DNA of 64,000 nucleotides from Streptomyces parvus. GTDB taxonomy: Bacteria; Actinomycetota; Actinomycetes; Streptomycetales; Streptomycetaceae. Below the pieces are notes generated by a model that was given only the letters and a program-made list of their open reading frames with translations, was not told the origin of the DNA and did not search any database. How positions within the stretch are numbered: position 1 is the stretch's first letter; every line of letters starts with the position of its first letter. Of this stretch, positions 17,070-25,712 are shown piece after piece. The translations under genes and the position numbers were made by a program. The stretch is from the NCBI RefSeq assembly GCF_032121415.1, contig NZ_CP135079.1, positions 5,208,001 to 5,272,000 of the forward strand, given 5' to 3'.

Positions 17070-17090
17070 TCCACGGATCGTCGTCGCGGT

Positions 17091-17124
17091 CGTACGGCCC
17101 CGGGCTCCGGCCCGGGGCCGTACG
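17091..17124 (+). terminator. Terminator after the first aldehyde dehydrogenase
   Basis: CGTACGGCCCCGGGC (17091-17105) pairs perfectly over 15 bp with 17110-17124 around a TCCG loop. It separates the dehydrogenase from the following binding-protein gene, which therefore may have its own promoter. Confidence 0.85.
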
Positions 17125-17236
17125 CGCATCTGTACAAGGTGTGCGGGGCGCGCCCGCCCGGCTGGACGCTTGGTCCATTGTCCGCGCGCCCGCCGACCGG
17201 CATTCTGCGCGGGTGCGAGCGATCAGGAAGAACCCC

Positions 17237-18400
17237 ATGTCCCGCCGGTCCCTGCTGCGCGCCCTCGGGGCGGGAGCGGCCGGCGCCTCCCTGGCCGGCT
17301 GCGGGGTGCCCGCGGCCTTCGTCGAGCCGGGGGAGCGTGCCGGACACGACAGTTCGGCCACCGACCACACCCTGCACTTCGCCAACTGGCCGCTCTACAT
17401 CGACACCGACGACGAGGACGAGTCGAAGCGCCCCACCCTGGACGCCTTTTCGCGGCGGACCGGGATCTCCGTCACGTACACCGAGGAGATCAACGACAAC
17501 GACGAGTTCTTCGGGAAGATCAGCCCCGCGCTGATGAACCGCCAGCAGACCGGCCGGGACCTGATCGTCATCAGCGACTGGATGGCCGCCCGCTTCGTCC
17601 GGCTCGGCTGGGTCCAGGAGATGGACCGGGCGAAGCAGCCCAACGTCGCCAAGTACCTCGACCCCCAACTGCGCACCCCCGCCTTCGACGAGGGGCGCCG
17701 CCACAGCGTCCCCTGGCAGTCCGGCATCACCGGCATCGCGTACAACCGCAAGAAGCTCGGCCGCGAGATCCGGTCGACGGGCGACCTGTGGGCGGACGAC
17801 CTGCGCGGCCGGGTCACCCTGCTCTCCGGGCTCGACGAGTCGTTCGCGCTGCTGATGCAGGGCAACGGCGTCGACATCACCCGCTGGACGGCCGACGACT
17901 TCCACGAGATCTGCGAGCAGACGGAGCGGCGCGTCCGTTCGAAGCACATCCGCCGCTTCACCGGCAACGACTACATCAAGGACCTCGCCACCGGCGACGT
18001 ACTCGCCTGCCAGGCCTACTCCGGCGACGTCATCCAGCTCCAGGCCGACAACCCGGGCATCGAGTTCGTCGTCCCCGAGGAGGGCGCAGAACTCTGGGCG
18101 GAGTCCCTGATGATCCCCAACCTCGCCCGCCACAAGCGCAACGCCGAACGTCTGGTGGACCACTACTACGAACCCGAGGTCGCCGCCGAACTCGCCGCCT
18201 GGGTCAACTACGTCTGCCCGGTCCCCGCCGCCCGCGACGTCCTCGCCTCCTCCAAGGACGAGGAGCGGGCCGCGCTCGCCGAGGACCCCCTGGTCTTCCC
18301 CGACGACGCGATGCGCGAACGGCTCGCCATCGCCCGCGACATCACCTCCGGGGAACGGATGGACTTCGCCAAGAAGTGGAACGGTATCGTCGGCCTGTGA
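17237..18400 (+). CDS. PotD-like polyamine-binding Tat/lipoprotein without adjacent permease
   Basis: A 387-residue spermidine/putrescine-type binding protein. The N-terminus MSRRSLLRALG has the twin-Arg pattern and ends in the lipobox LAGC (C22), indicating Tat export of a folded lipoprotein. The mature part opens with HFANWPLYID, matching the PotD beta-strand that starts the fold, and later carries YTEEINDNDEFFGKI and the C-terminal YYEPEVAAELAAWVNYVCP. ATG 17237 has CAGGAAG upstream. No permease or ATPase follows, so it must share the PotABC system at 25.7-28.6 kb or act otherwise. Clearly paralogous to the protein at 24404. Confidence 0.88.
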   Translation: MSRRSLLRALGAGAAGASLAGCGVPAAFVEPGERAGHDSSATDHTLHFANWPLYIDTDDEDESKRPTLDAFSRRTGISVTYTEEINDNDEFFGKISPALMNRQQTGRDLIVISDWMAARFVRLGWVQEMDRAKQPNVAKYLDPQLRTPAFDEGRRHSVPWQSGITGIAYNRKKLGREIRSTGDLWADDLRGRVTLLSGLDESFALLMQGNGVDITRWTADDFHEICEQTERRVRSKHIRRFTGNDYIKDLATGDVLACQAYSGDVIQLQADNPGIEFVVPEEGAELWAESLMIPNLARHKRNAERLVDHYYEPEVAAELAAWVNYVCPVPAARDVLASSKDEERAALAEDPLVFPDDAMRERLAIARDITSGERMDFAKKWNGIVGL

Positions 18401-18475
18401 AGTGCTGACAGGACGCCGTGAAGCGGGGAGACCCGGGCGGCGAGCCCGGCGTCCGTTCCGGCGAGGGCCTGGGGC

Positions 18476-19273
18476 TCAGGGCTTCCGGGCCACCGCACCG
18501 AACTGCGCGACCTCCGGCTCCCGCGGGTTCGTCCGCCAGCGGGAGCAGGAGACGATTCCCGGCGCCAGGATCTCCAGGCCGTCCAGGAACGAGGCGAACT
18601 CCTCGCGGCTGCGGGCGGTGATGGGCGGGGTGGCGTTCTCGTTCCAGAAGCGCATCGCCTCCTCGTTGCCCTCGCCGCCCAGTTCCAGCGTCGGGTGGGT
18701 CAGTACCAGGTGGCTGCCCGAGGGGACGGCCGCCATCAGCGTCCGCACGATGGAGCGGGCCTCGTCCGTGTCCAGCACGAAGTTCAGGATGCCGAGCATC
18801 ATCACCGCGACCGGCCTGCCCAGGTCCAGGGTGGGTTCGGCGGCCCGCAGGATCTGCTCCGGGTGGTGCGCGTCCGCGTCGATGTACTCGGTCGCGCCCT
18901 CCAACGAACTGGTCAGCAGGGTGCGGGCGTGGGCCAGCACGATCGGGTCGTTGTCGACATAGACGATGCGGGCGTGCGGCGCGGTGTGCTGGGCGATCTC
19001 ATGGGTGTTGTTCCCGGTCGGCAGCCCGGTGCCGATGTCGAGGAACTGGTCGACGCCCGCGTCGCCCGCCAGATGGCGCACCACCCGGCCGAGGAACGCC
19101 CGGTCCGCGCGGGCCACTTCACCGATGCTCGGGTACATTCCGGTGACCCGGTCGCCCACCGCCCGGTCCACCGGGTAGTTGTCCTTGCCGCCCAGCCAGT
19201 AGTTCCACACCCGCGCGTTGTGCGCGACGTCGGAACGTATCCGGGGGGTGGCTGTCTGCGGGCGGGGGTCCAT
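18476..19273 (-). CDS. SAM-dependent methyltransferase of the DUF574 / Methyltransf_19 family
   Basis: A 265-residue Rossmann-fold protein of a family greatly expanded in Streptomyces and mostly without assigned substrates. Hallmarks are RVWNYWLGGKDNYPVDR near the N-terminus, the SAM motif FLDIGTGLPTGNNTHEIA, and the acidic end of strand 2 in YVDNDPIVLAHAR. ATG 19273 is preceded by GAGGAG at nine bases; in-frame upstream ATGs at 19348 and 19390 lack such sites. It is convergent with the PotD-like gene and lies alone on its strand before GDPD. No specific role can be read. Confidence 0.88.
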   Translation of the reverse strand: MDPRPQTATPRIRSDVAHNARVWNYWLGGKDNYPVDRAVGDRVTGMYPSIGEVARADRAFLGRVVRHLAGDAGVDQFLDIGTGLPTGNNTHEIAQHTAPHARIVYVDNDPIVLAHARTLLTSSLEGATEYIDADAHHPEQILRAAEPTLDLGRPVAVMMLGILNFVLDTDEARSIVRTLMAAVPSGSHLVLTHPTLELGGEGNEEAMRFWNENATPPITARSREEFASFLDGLEILAPGIVSCSRWRTNPREPEVAQFGAVARKP

Positions 19274-19358
19274 GACGTCTGGCTCCTCGGTGACGGAGGG
19301 GGTCCGCGTGGGGCGGTGCGGCGGCGCGCGGTGCGGGCTCTCCATCATGCCGGACCGA

Positions 19359-20072
19359 TCAAGAGCCGCCGCGCCCGGGCGAGTTGGCAAGCAGCCGGTG
19401 CAGGGTGTCGATCCGGTTGGTGGTGATCGAGTCGACGCCCCGGTCGATCAGCCGCCGCATCGTGCGCTTCGTGTCGGCCGTCCACGCGGAGACGAGCAGC
19501 CCGTCCCGGTGCGCCCGGTCCGTCAGCTCCCGGCTGATCAGACCGAAGCGGTAGTTCAGCCAGCGCGGCTTCACCGCGGCCAGCAGCTCCGGGCGCGGCG
19601 GGGCCAGCGTGGTCCAGGTCAGGGCGATCTCGGCGGACGGGTCGGCGGCGCGCACCCGCAGCATCGCGTCCGAGCTCGCGCAGTAGTACGCCCGCTCGCC
19701 CGCCCCGCACTCCCGGACCGTCCCCACGACCTTCTTCACCGAGGCGTCCGTGGAACCGGGCAGGTCCACCATCACCCGGTGCGCCCCGGCGGCGAGCAGC
19801 GCCTCGCGGAGCGTGGGCACCCCGCCGCCGGTCAGCTCCCTCAGCTCCGCGTGGTCGATCCGGTCCAGCCGCCGGTCGTGGCCCCACAGCCGCTCCAGCG
19901 TCGCGTCGTGCAGCAGGACCGGCACCCCGTCGCGGGTCACGCGTACGTCGATCTCGACCGCGTCCGCCCCCCGTTCGAGGGCCGAGCGGATCGAGGGCAG
20001 CGTGTTCTCACGGGCGAGGTACGGATCGCCGCGATGGGCCACGGCGGTGACGCGGGAGACGGTGTTGGCCAT
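19359..20072 (-). CDS. Glycerophosphodiester phosphodiesterase family protein
   Basis: It hydrolyses glycerophosphodiesters to glycerol-3-phosphate plus an alcohol. The 237-residue TIM-barrel protein shows the diagnostic AHRGDPYLARENTLPS, with acidic residues in ADAVEIDVRVTRDG and the second His in VPVLLHDATLERL. There is no signal peptide, so it is cytosolic. It ends with the SITTNRIDTL strand typical of the family (usually GVDGIxTDxP), where the common Asp-Pro is replaced by Asn-Arg. The start is ATG 20072. It is 22 bp downstream of the adenosine deaminase gene on the same strand. Confidence 0.9.
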   Translation of the reverse strand: MANTVSRVTAVAHRGDPYLARENTLPSIRSALERGADAVEIDVRVTRDGVPVLLHDATLERLWGHDRRLDRIDHAELRELTGGGVPTLREALLAAGAHRVMVDLPGSTDASVKKVVGTVRECGAGERAYYCASSDAMLRVRAADPSAEIALTWTTLAPPRPELLAAVKPRWLNYRFGLISRELTDRAHRDGLLVSAWTADTKRTMRRLIDRGVDSITTNRIDTLHRLLANSPGRGGS

Positions 20073-20094
20073 GAGGCCATTGTGACGACCGGGG

Positions 20095-21129
20095 TCAGCG
20101 GCCGGGTGCCCGGAGCCAGTTCGCCGTGTACGTGTCGATCTCCTCCGCCAGCATCCGCTTGCCCGCCGGGTCCAGGAACGAGGCCTGAACGGCGTTCTTC
20201 GCGAGGTCCGCGATACCGCGCTCGTCCAGCTCCAGCAGCCGGGCGGCCACCGCGTACTCGTTGTTGAGGTCCGTGCCGAACATCGGCGGGTCGTCGCTGT
20301 TGACCGTCACCACCACCCCGGCCTGCACCATCTCCCGGATCGGGTGGCGCTCGATGTCGGTGACCGCGCGGGTGGCGATGTTGGACGTCGGACAGACCTC
20401 CAGGGCGATCCGGTGCTCGGCCAGGTGCTCCAGCAGCTTCGGGTCCTGCACGGAGCTGGTGCCGTGCCCGATGCGCTCGGCGCGCAGCGCGGTCAGCGCG
20501 TCCCAGACCGTCTGCGGCCCGGTGGTCTCCCCGGCGTGCGGCACCGAGTGCAGGCCCTCGGCGATGGCCCGGTCGAAGTAGGGCTTGAACTGCGGGCGGT
20601 CCACCCCGATCTCCGGTCCGCCGAGGCCGAAGGAGACGAGCCCGTCGGGTCGCCGTTCCACCGCGAGCCGGGCGGTCTCCTCGGCCGCCTGGAGCCCGGC
20701 CTCGCCCGGGATGTCGAAGCACCAGCGCAGGACCACGCCCAGCTCGGCCTCGGCGGCCTTGCGCGCGTCCTCGATGGCCTCCATGAACCCGACCTCGGGG
20801 ATGCCCCGGCGGGTCGAGCTGTACGGGGTCACGGTCAGCTCCGCGTACCGGATGTTCTGCCGGGCCATGTCCCGCGCCACCTCGAAGGTGAGCAGCCGGA
20901 CGTCCTCCGGGGTGCGGACCAGGTCCACCACCGACAGGTAGACCTCGATGAAGTGCGCGAAGTCGGTGAAGGTGAAGTAGTCGGCCAGCGCCTCCGGATC
21001 CGTGGGGACCTTGGAGTCCGGGTGGCGGGCGGCCAGCTCCGCGACGATCCGGGGCGAGGCCGACCCGACGTGGTGGACATGGAGCTCGGCCTTGGGCAGC
21101 CCGGTGATGAAGGGGTGCGGATCGGTCAT
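20095..21129 (-). CDS. add: Adenosine deaminase
   Basis: It deaminates adenosine or deoxyadenosine to inosine for purine salvage. The protein has 344 residues, the normal length. The zinc-binding HxH is in AELHVHHVGS (H17, H19), where most family members read HLDG after the first His. Other motifs are intact: VSFGLGGPE, the HAGET block with zinc His, ERIGHGTS with the catalytic His, and NSDDPPMFGTDL with the metal/catalytic Asp pair. ATG 21129 has GGGAGA upstream. Likely co-transcribed with the GDPD gene. Streptomyces has several add paralogues, so physiological substrate preference is not certain. Confidence 0.9.
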   Translation of the reverse strand: MTDPHPFITGLPKAELHVHHVGSASPRIVAELAARHPDSKVPTDPEALADYFTFTDFAHFIEVYLSVVDLVRTPEDVRLLTFEVARDMARQNIRYAELTVTPYSSTRRGIPEVGFMEAIEDARKAAEAELGVVLRWCFDIPGEAGLQAAEETARLAVERRPDGLVSFGLGGPEIGVDRPQFKPYFDRAIAEGLHSVPHAGETTGPQTVWDALTALRAERIGHGTSSVQDPKLLEHLAEHRIALEVCPTSNIATRAVTDIERHPIREMVQAGVVVTVNSDDPPMFGTDLNNEYAVAARLLELDERGIADLAKNAVQASFLDPAGKRMLAEEIDTYTANWLRAPGR

Positions 21130-21250
21130 CGGAAATCTCCCGGTTCGGCGTGACATCGGCCGGGCGTACCGGCCGCACCGATCATCGCAGGCGGGGTCCG
21201 GGCCCGTCAGGCCTGGCCGTAGCATGACGGGACCACGATGGGGGAGGCCC

Positions 21251-21970
21251 ATGTCAGACAACACAGAGCAGCCCGGGGGCGGGGCCGCGCCGCGCGATCC
21301 GTGGGCACCGCCGGACAGCACCAGGGTGGATCTGGGCAAGCAGGGCGCGCAGACGCCGCCGCCCGCCGGGCACACGCCGCCCGCCGTCCACGACCAGCCG
21401 ACCGTGACGTCGATGCCGAGCGCCGGACCGGGGGACGGCACCGGCCCGATACCCCAGGCCGGAGGCTTCGGGCCGGCGCCCTTCGACGTACCGCCGCCGC
21501 CGGTCGGACCGAACGGCCCCGGCCACGCGGGCCCGCCGCCCGCCGCGCACTACGGCTACCCGGCCCCGCCCGCGCAGCCGTACGGCGGATACCCGGGCTA
21601 CGGCGCCTACGGAGTCGGTCCGGCAGCCTGGGGCCCGGCGCCCAACAACGGTCTGGGCACGGCCGCGATGGTGATCGGCATCATCTCCGTGGTCGGCTTC
21701 TGCCTCTACGGCCTCAACATCATCCTCGGCATCCTCGCGCTGGTCTTCGGCATCATCGGCCTCGGCCGTGCCAAGCGCGGCGAGGCCACCAACCGGGGCA
21801 TGGCGCTGGCCGGGGTCATCCTCGGCTCCGTCGGCATCGTCGTCGGCGCCGCGATCCTCGGCGTGATCATCTGGGCCGCCACGACCGCCGACAGCGACCG
21901 GAACCGGGACTACGACAGCGACTACGACGACCCGTTCGCCACGTCGCTGGTCGTCGAGGACCGCCGCTGA
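21251..21970 (+). CDS. DUF4190 membrane protein with Pro/Gly-rich N-terminus
   Basis: A 239-residue protein of unknown function. Residues 1-130 or so are low-complexity Pro/Gly/Ala, including PPAQPYGGYPGYGAYG. Two transmembrane helices follow (around MVIGIISVVGFCLYGLNIIL and MALAGVILGSVGIVVGAAIL) with a short loop carrying GLGRAKRGEATNRG, the DUF4190 signature. The C-terminus is acidic. ATG 21251 has GGGGAGG upstream; a near in-frame ATG at 21239 is less likely. Many actinobacterial copies exist and no role is established. It is divergent from add and ends at a terminator shared with the NADAR gene. Confidence 0.85.
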   Translation: MSDNTEQPGGGAAPRDPWAPPDSTRVDLGKQGAQTPPPAGHTPPAVHDQPTVTSMPSAGPGDGTGPIPQAGGFGPAPFDVPPPPVGPNGPGHAGPPPAAHYGYPAPPAQPYGGYPGYGAYGVGPAAWGPAPNNGLGTAAMVIGIISVVGFCLYGLNIILGILALVFGIIGLGRAKRGEATNRGMALAGVILGSVGIVVGAAILGVIIWAATTADSDRNRDYDSDYDDPFATSLVVEDRR

Positions 21971-21990
21971 GGGGCCCCGGCGGATCATGA

Positions 21991-22024
21991 CCGGCCGGGC
22001 AGGGACCGCTCCCTGCCCGGCCGG
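21991..22024. terminator. Bidirectional terminator between DUF4190 and NADAR genes
   Basis: CCGGCCGGGCAGGGA (21991-22005) pairs perfectly with 22010-22024 over 15 bp around a CCGC loop. The genes on both sides converge on it. Confidence 0.88.
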
Positions 22025-22050
22025 CCGTCGTAGAAGCGCGCAACCCCGTC

Positions 22051-22608
22051 TCAGCCCGGCGCGCCCGCCCGCAGCCTCTCCCGGGCCTCCATCAGCGCGA
22101 AGCCCAGCAGATTCAGCCCCCGCCACTCCTGGGGCCGCTCCGTCCGCTCGTCGTCCGCCGCGAGCCCGATGCCCCAGATCCGGTCCAGCGGGGACGCCTC
22201 CACCAGCACCCGGTCCCCGGTGGACAGCAGATAGCCCGCCAGCTCCGGGTCCTGCCCGAACTTGTGCACGCTGCCTGCCACCACCAGGGCGAACCGCTCC
22301 CGTATCCACACGTCCTCGTCGAAGCCGCGCACCAGCCGCCCCGCCTTCTTCGCCGCGGCCGGGCTCCTCGCCGTCACCGCCGCCGCCTCGGCCTCCGGAT
22401 CGCCGAAGAGCCGCGCCTTGCCCGCCATCATCCAGTGCTCGGCGCTCGCATACGTCACCCCGTCCACCGTGAACGGCGACGGCCACCACTGGCTCAGACA
22501 ACTCGGGCCCAGCCGTCCGTCCGGGCGCGGACGGTGCCCCCAGAACGCCAGATACTTCACCCGCTTGCCCCGCGCCACGTCCGACAGAAGCTCATCGATC
22601 GGTCCCAT
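22051..22608 (-). CDS. NADAR (YbiA-like) domain N-glycosidase family protein
   Basis: The family includes YbiA/RibX-type N-glycosidases acting on riboflavin intermediates and enzymes that remove ADP-ribose from guanine in DNA. The 185-residue protein shows the family blocks LAFWGHRPRPDG, LSQWWPSPFTVDGVTYASAE-HWMM (shown split) with the catalytic-helix AEHWM, and DRIWGIGL near the C-terminus. ATG 22608 is the likely start; ATG 22626 is in frame. It stands alone, without a visible toxin or riboflavin neighbour, divergent from the second aldehyde dehydrogenase. The substrate cannot be told from sequence. Confidence 0.88.
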   Translation of the reverse strand: MGPIDELLSDVARGKRVKYLAFWGHRPRPDGRLGPSCLSQWWPSPFTVDGVTYASAEHWMMAGKARLFGDPEAEAAAVTARSPAAAKKAGRLVRGFDEDVWIRERFALVVAGSVHKFGQDPELAGYLLSTGDRVLVEASPLDRIWGIGLAADDERTERPQEWRGLNLLGFALMEARERLRAGAPG

Positions 22609-22704
22609 GGCATGTGAGTGTGGCATCCGCCACTGACACTCCGTACGGGGATTTCCGCACCGACACGACACATGGTCGACAGATTCCGTCGCGTAACCAA
22701 AAGG

Positions 22705-22748
22705 CAACAACGGAATCACTTGTTGGGCTTGAACCCCTCTGTCAGGAT
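22705..22748 (+). promoter_or_regulatory. Promoter with overlapping dyad upstream of the second aldehyde dehydrogenase
   Basis: TTGTTG (22720-22725) and CAGGAT (22743-22748) are 17 bp apart, a good housekeeping-sigma promoter. The -35 is the right arm of CAACAA-N9-TTGTTG (22705-22725), and ATTCCGT (22683-22689) mirrors ACGGAAT (22710-22716). A repressor bound here would block the -35. The region is unusually AT-rich for the window. Confidence 0.55.
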
Positions 22749-22815
22749 CGGCACTCAATTCACGAAGAAGCTACGCCGACCCCGCCCAGCGGGTACAGCG
22801 GCGGAGGAGAGCGTC

Positions 22816-24330
22816 ATGAGCAACGGCTTCCAGGTTCAGGACCGCTTCGCGGAAGGTGCGCAGTACATCGGCGGCAAGCTGCTTCCCGGCACGTCCGGCC
22901 GCCACCACGACATCGTGAACCCCGCGACCGGCGAGAGCGTGCTCCGCTACGAGCTCGCGGGCACCGAGGACGTGGACGCGGCCGTCGCCGCCGCCCGCGC
23001 CGCCTTCCCCGGCTGGTCCGGCGCCACCCCCGGCGAGCGGTCCGACGCCCTGCACCGGTTCGCCGCCGTCCTCGCCGAGCAGGCCGACGACTTCGCGTAC
23101 GCCGAATCCCTCCAGTGCGGCAAGCCGGTCAAGCTCTCCACCGAGTTCGACGTCCCCGGCACCGTCGACAACGCCGCCTTCTTCGCGGGCGCGGCCCGCC
23201 ACCTGGAGGGCAAGGCCGCCGCCGAGTACGACGGCGACCACACCTCCTACGTACGCCGCGAGGCGATCGGCGTCGTCGGCTCCATCGCCCCCTGGAACTA
23301 CCCGCTCCAGATGGCCGCCTGGAAGATCCTCCCGGCCGTCGCCGCGGGCAACACCATCGTCCTCAAGCCCGCCGAACTCACCCCGCTCACCTCGCTGATG
23401 TTCGCCCAGGCCGCCAGCGAGGCCGGTATCCCCGACGGTGTCATCAACATCGTCACCGGTGCGGGCAAGGACGCCGGCGAGCACCTCGTCGGCCACCCCG
23501 ACGTCGTGATGACCTCCTTCACCGGCTCCACCGCCGTCGGCAAGCGCGTCGCCGAGATCGCCACCGCCACCGTCAAACGCCTCCACCTGGAGCTCGGCGG
23601 CAAGGCCCCCTTCGTGGTCTTCGACGACGCCGACCTGGAGGCCGCCGTCCACGGCGCGGTCGCCGGATCGCTCATCAACACCGGTCAGGACTGCACCGCC
23701 GCCACCCGCGCCTACGTCCAGCGCCCCCTCTACGACGCCTTCGTCCGGGACGTCGCCGCGCTCATGGAGACCGTCCGGCTCGGCGACCCCTTCGACGCGT
23801 CGACCGACCTCGGCCCCCTCATCAGCCACGCCCAGCGCGACCGCGTCGCGGCCTTCGTCGAGCGGGCCCGCGGCTACGCCCAGGTGGTCACCGGCGGCGA
23901 GGCCCCGGGCGGCGACCTCGCGGACGGCGCGTACTACCGGCCGACCCTGATCGCCGGCGCCGCCCAGGACAGCGAGGTCGTCCAGTCGGAGATCTTCGGC
24001 CCCGTCCTGGTCGTCCTCCCCTTCGACACCGACGACGAGGGCATCGCGCTCGCCAACGACACCCCGTACGGACTGGCCGCCTCCGCCTGGACCCGCGACC
24101 TGTACCGCGCGAACCGCGCCACCCGCGAGATCCAGGCGGGCTGTGTGTGGGTGAACGACCACATCCCGATCCTCTCCGAGATGCCGCACGGCGGATACAA
24201 GGCCAGCGGCTTCGGCAAGGACATGTCGGCGTACTCCTTCGAGGAGTACACGCAGGTCAAGCACGTCATGTACGACAACACCGCGGTCGCCCGCAAGGAC
24301 TGGCACCGCACGATCTTCGGGGACCGATAG
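22816..24330 (+). CDS. NAD-dependent aldehyde dehydrogenase, second aminoaldehyde type
   Basis: A 504-residue ALDH. The catalytic Cys is in NTGQDCTAATR (C293), the Glu in HLELGGKAP, and the NAD block is APWNYPLQM. It has about 20 extra N-terminal residues compared with the paralogue at 15630 and otherwise follows it closely block by block. ATG 22816 follows GGAGGAGAG. It is the first gene of a six-gene plus-strand run (dehydrogenase, PotD-like, PotA, PotB, PotC, FAD oxidase), so oxidation of polyamine-derived aminoaldehydes is the best reading. Gamma-glutamyl-aminobutyraldehyde is an alternative substrate. Confidence 0.9.
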   Translation: MSNGFQVQDRFAEGAQYIGGKLLPGTSGRHHDIVNPATGESVLRYELAGTEDVDAAVAAARAAFPGWSGATPGERSDALHRFAAVLAEQADDFAYAESLQCGKPVKLSTEFDVPGTVDNAAFFAGAARHLEGKAAAEYDGDHTSYVRREAIGVVGSIAPWNYPLQMAAWKILPAVAAGNTIVLKPAELTPLTSLMFAQAASEAGIPDGVINIVTGAGKDAGEHLVGHPDVVMTSFTGSTAVGKRVAEIATATVKRLHLELGGKAPFVVFDDADLEAAVHGAVAGSLINTGQDCTAATRAYVQRPLYDAFVRDVAALMETVRLGDPFDASTDLGPLISHAQRDRVAAFVERARGYAQVVTGGEAPGGDLADGAYYRPTLIAGAAQDSEVVQSEIFGPVLVVLPFDTDDEGIALANDTPYGLAASAWTRDLYRANRATREIQAGCVWVNDHIPILSEMPHGGYKASGFGKDMSAYSFEEYTQVKHVMYDNTAVARKDWHRTIFGDR

Positions 24331-24403
24331 CAGCTGCCGCATCACGGGGCCCGACCACGACCGCGGGCCCCCGCGGCCTCCCACCCGAAAGGGCATACAG
24401 CGT

Positions 24404-25651
24404 ATGGAGAGTTACGAGCCCGAGCGCCTCACGCCGGTCCAACTGGCGGCCATGAGGCGGTCCCTGACCAGCGGCAGGGGCGCCCTCACGCGCCGCTCCC
24501 TGCTCCGCGCCTCCGGCATGGGCGCCCTCGCGCTGGGCGGCATAGCCACCCTCGGCGCGTGCGGCATCCCGCCTGCCAAGCGCGCCGACGCCGGTACGGC
24601 ATCCGACGACCACTCGGACAAGGAGAAGGAGGTCACCTTCTCCAACTGGACCGAGTACATGGACGTCAGCGAGGACGAGAAGAGCCGCCCCACCCTCCAG
24701 GCGTTCACCAAGCGCACCGGGATCAGGGTCAAGTACACCGAGGACATCAACGACAACGTCGAGTTCTTCGGGAAGATCAAACCGCAGCTCGCGGCCGGCC
24801 AGAACACCGGGCGCGACCTCATATGCGTCACCGACTGGCTCGCCGCCCGCATCATCCGGCTCGGCTGGGCGCAGAAGCTCGACCCCTCGAACCTTCCGCA
24901 CGCCTTCGCCAACGTGTCCGCCCAGTTCCGTACCCCCGACTGGGACCCGGGCCGCGCCTACTCCTACCCCTGGACCGGTATCCCGACCGTCATCGCGTAC
25001 AACGTGAAGGCGACCGGCGGTCGCAAGGTCGACTCCGTCACCCAGCTCCTCGACGACCCCAAGCTCAAGGGCCGCGTCTCCTTCCTCTCCGAGATGCGCG
25101 ACACCGTCGGCATGACCCTGCTCGACCAGGGCAAGGACCCCGGGAAGTTCACCGACGCCGACTTCGACGGCGCGATCGGCCGGCTCCAGAAGGCCGTCGA
25201 CAAGAAGCAGATCCGCCGCTTCACCGGCAACGACTACACCGCCGACCTCAGCAAGGGCGACCTGGCCGCCTGCGTCGGCTGGGCCGGTGACATCATCCAG
25301 CTCCAGGCCGACAACCCGGACATCAAGTTCGCGATCCCCGCCGCCGGTTACATCACCTCCAGCGACAACCTCCTGGTCCCCGCCCAGGCGCGGCACAAGA
25401 CCAACGCCGAGAAGCTCATCGACTACTACTACGAGCCGCCGGTCGCCGCCCAGCTCGCCGCGTACATCAACTACGTCTGCCCGGTCGACGGCGTACGCGA
25501 GGAACTCGCCAAGATCGACGAGTCGATGGCCTCCAACACGCTGATCCTCCCCGACAAGGAGATGGCGGCGAAGTCCCGCTCCTTCCGCTCCCTGAGCACC
25601 GAGGAAGAGACGGCGTACGAAGAGAAGTTCGCCAAGCTCATCGGCGCCTGA
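24404..25651 (+). CDS. potD: Polyamine ABC transporter substrate-binding lipoprotein
   Basis: A 415-residue PotD-family protein. A 25-residue N-terminal stretch precedes the twin-Arg pattern LTRRSLLRASG (R30, R31) and the lipobox LGAC (C53), so it is probably a Tat-exported lipoprotein. The fold starts at VTFSNWTEYMD, and the ligand-site block is YTEDINDNVEFFGKI. The C-terminal half is nearly colinear with the binding protein at 17237 (IRRFTGNDYTADLSKGD and YYYEPPVAAQLAAYINYVCP). It lies 62 bp before potA, so it belongs to that importer. Confidence 0.92.
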   Translation: MESYEPERLTPVQLAAMRRSLTSGRGALTRRSLLRASGMGALALGGIATLGACGIPPAKRADAGTASDDHSDKEKEVTFSNWTEYMDVSEDEKSRPTLQAFTKRTGIRVKYTEDINDNVEFFGKIKPQLAAGQNTGRDLICVTDWLAARIIRLGWAQKLDPSNLPHAFANVSAQFRTPDWDPGRAYSYPWTGIPTVIAYNVKATGGRKVDSVTQLLDDPKLKGRVSFLSEMRDTVGMTLLDQGKDPGKFTDADFDGAIGRLQKAVDKKQIRRFTGNDYTADLSKGDLAACVGWAGDIIQLQADNPDIKFAIPAAGYITSSDNLLVPAQARHKTNAEKLIDYYYEPPVAAQLAAYINYVCPVDGVREELAKIDESMASNTLILPDKEMAAKSRSFRSLSTEEETAYEEKFAKLIGA

Positions 25652-25712
25652 CCCGGCACCCACCGGCCCTGCCCTCTTTGAACTCCCCCCGAACACACTG
25701 GGACTGCGACCC

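Noticed and set aside
16088..17236. Extension of the PotD-like gene by 383 residues into the upstream dehydrogenase
   Set aside because: The frame is open but its translation there is Arg/Pro-rich out-of-frame dehydrogenase sequence; a Tat signal begins at 17237 with a ribosome-binding site.
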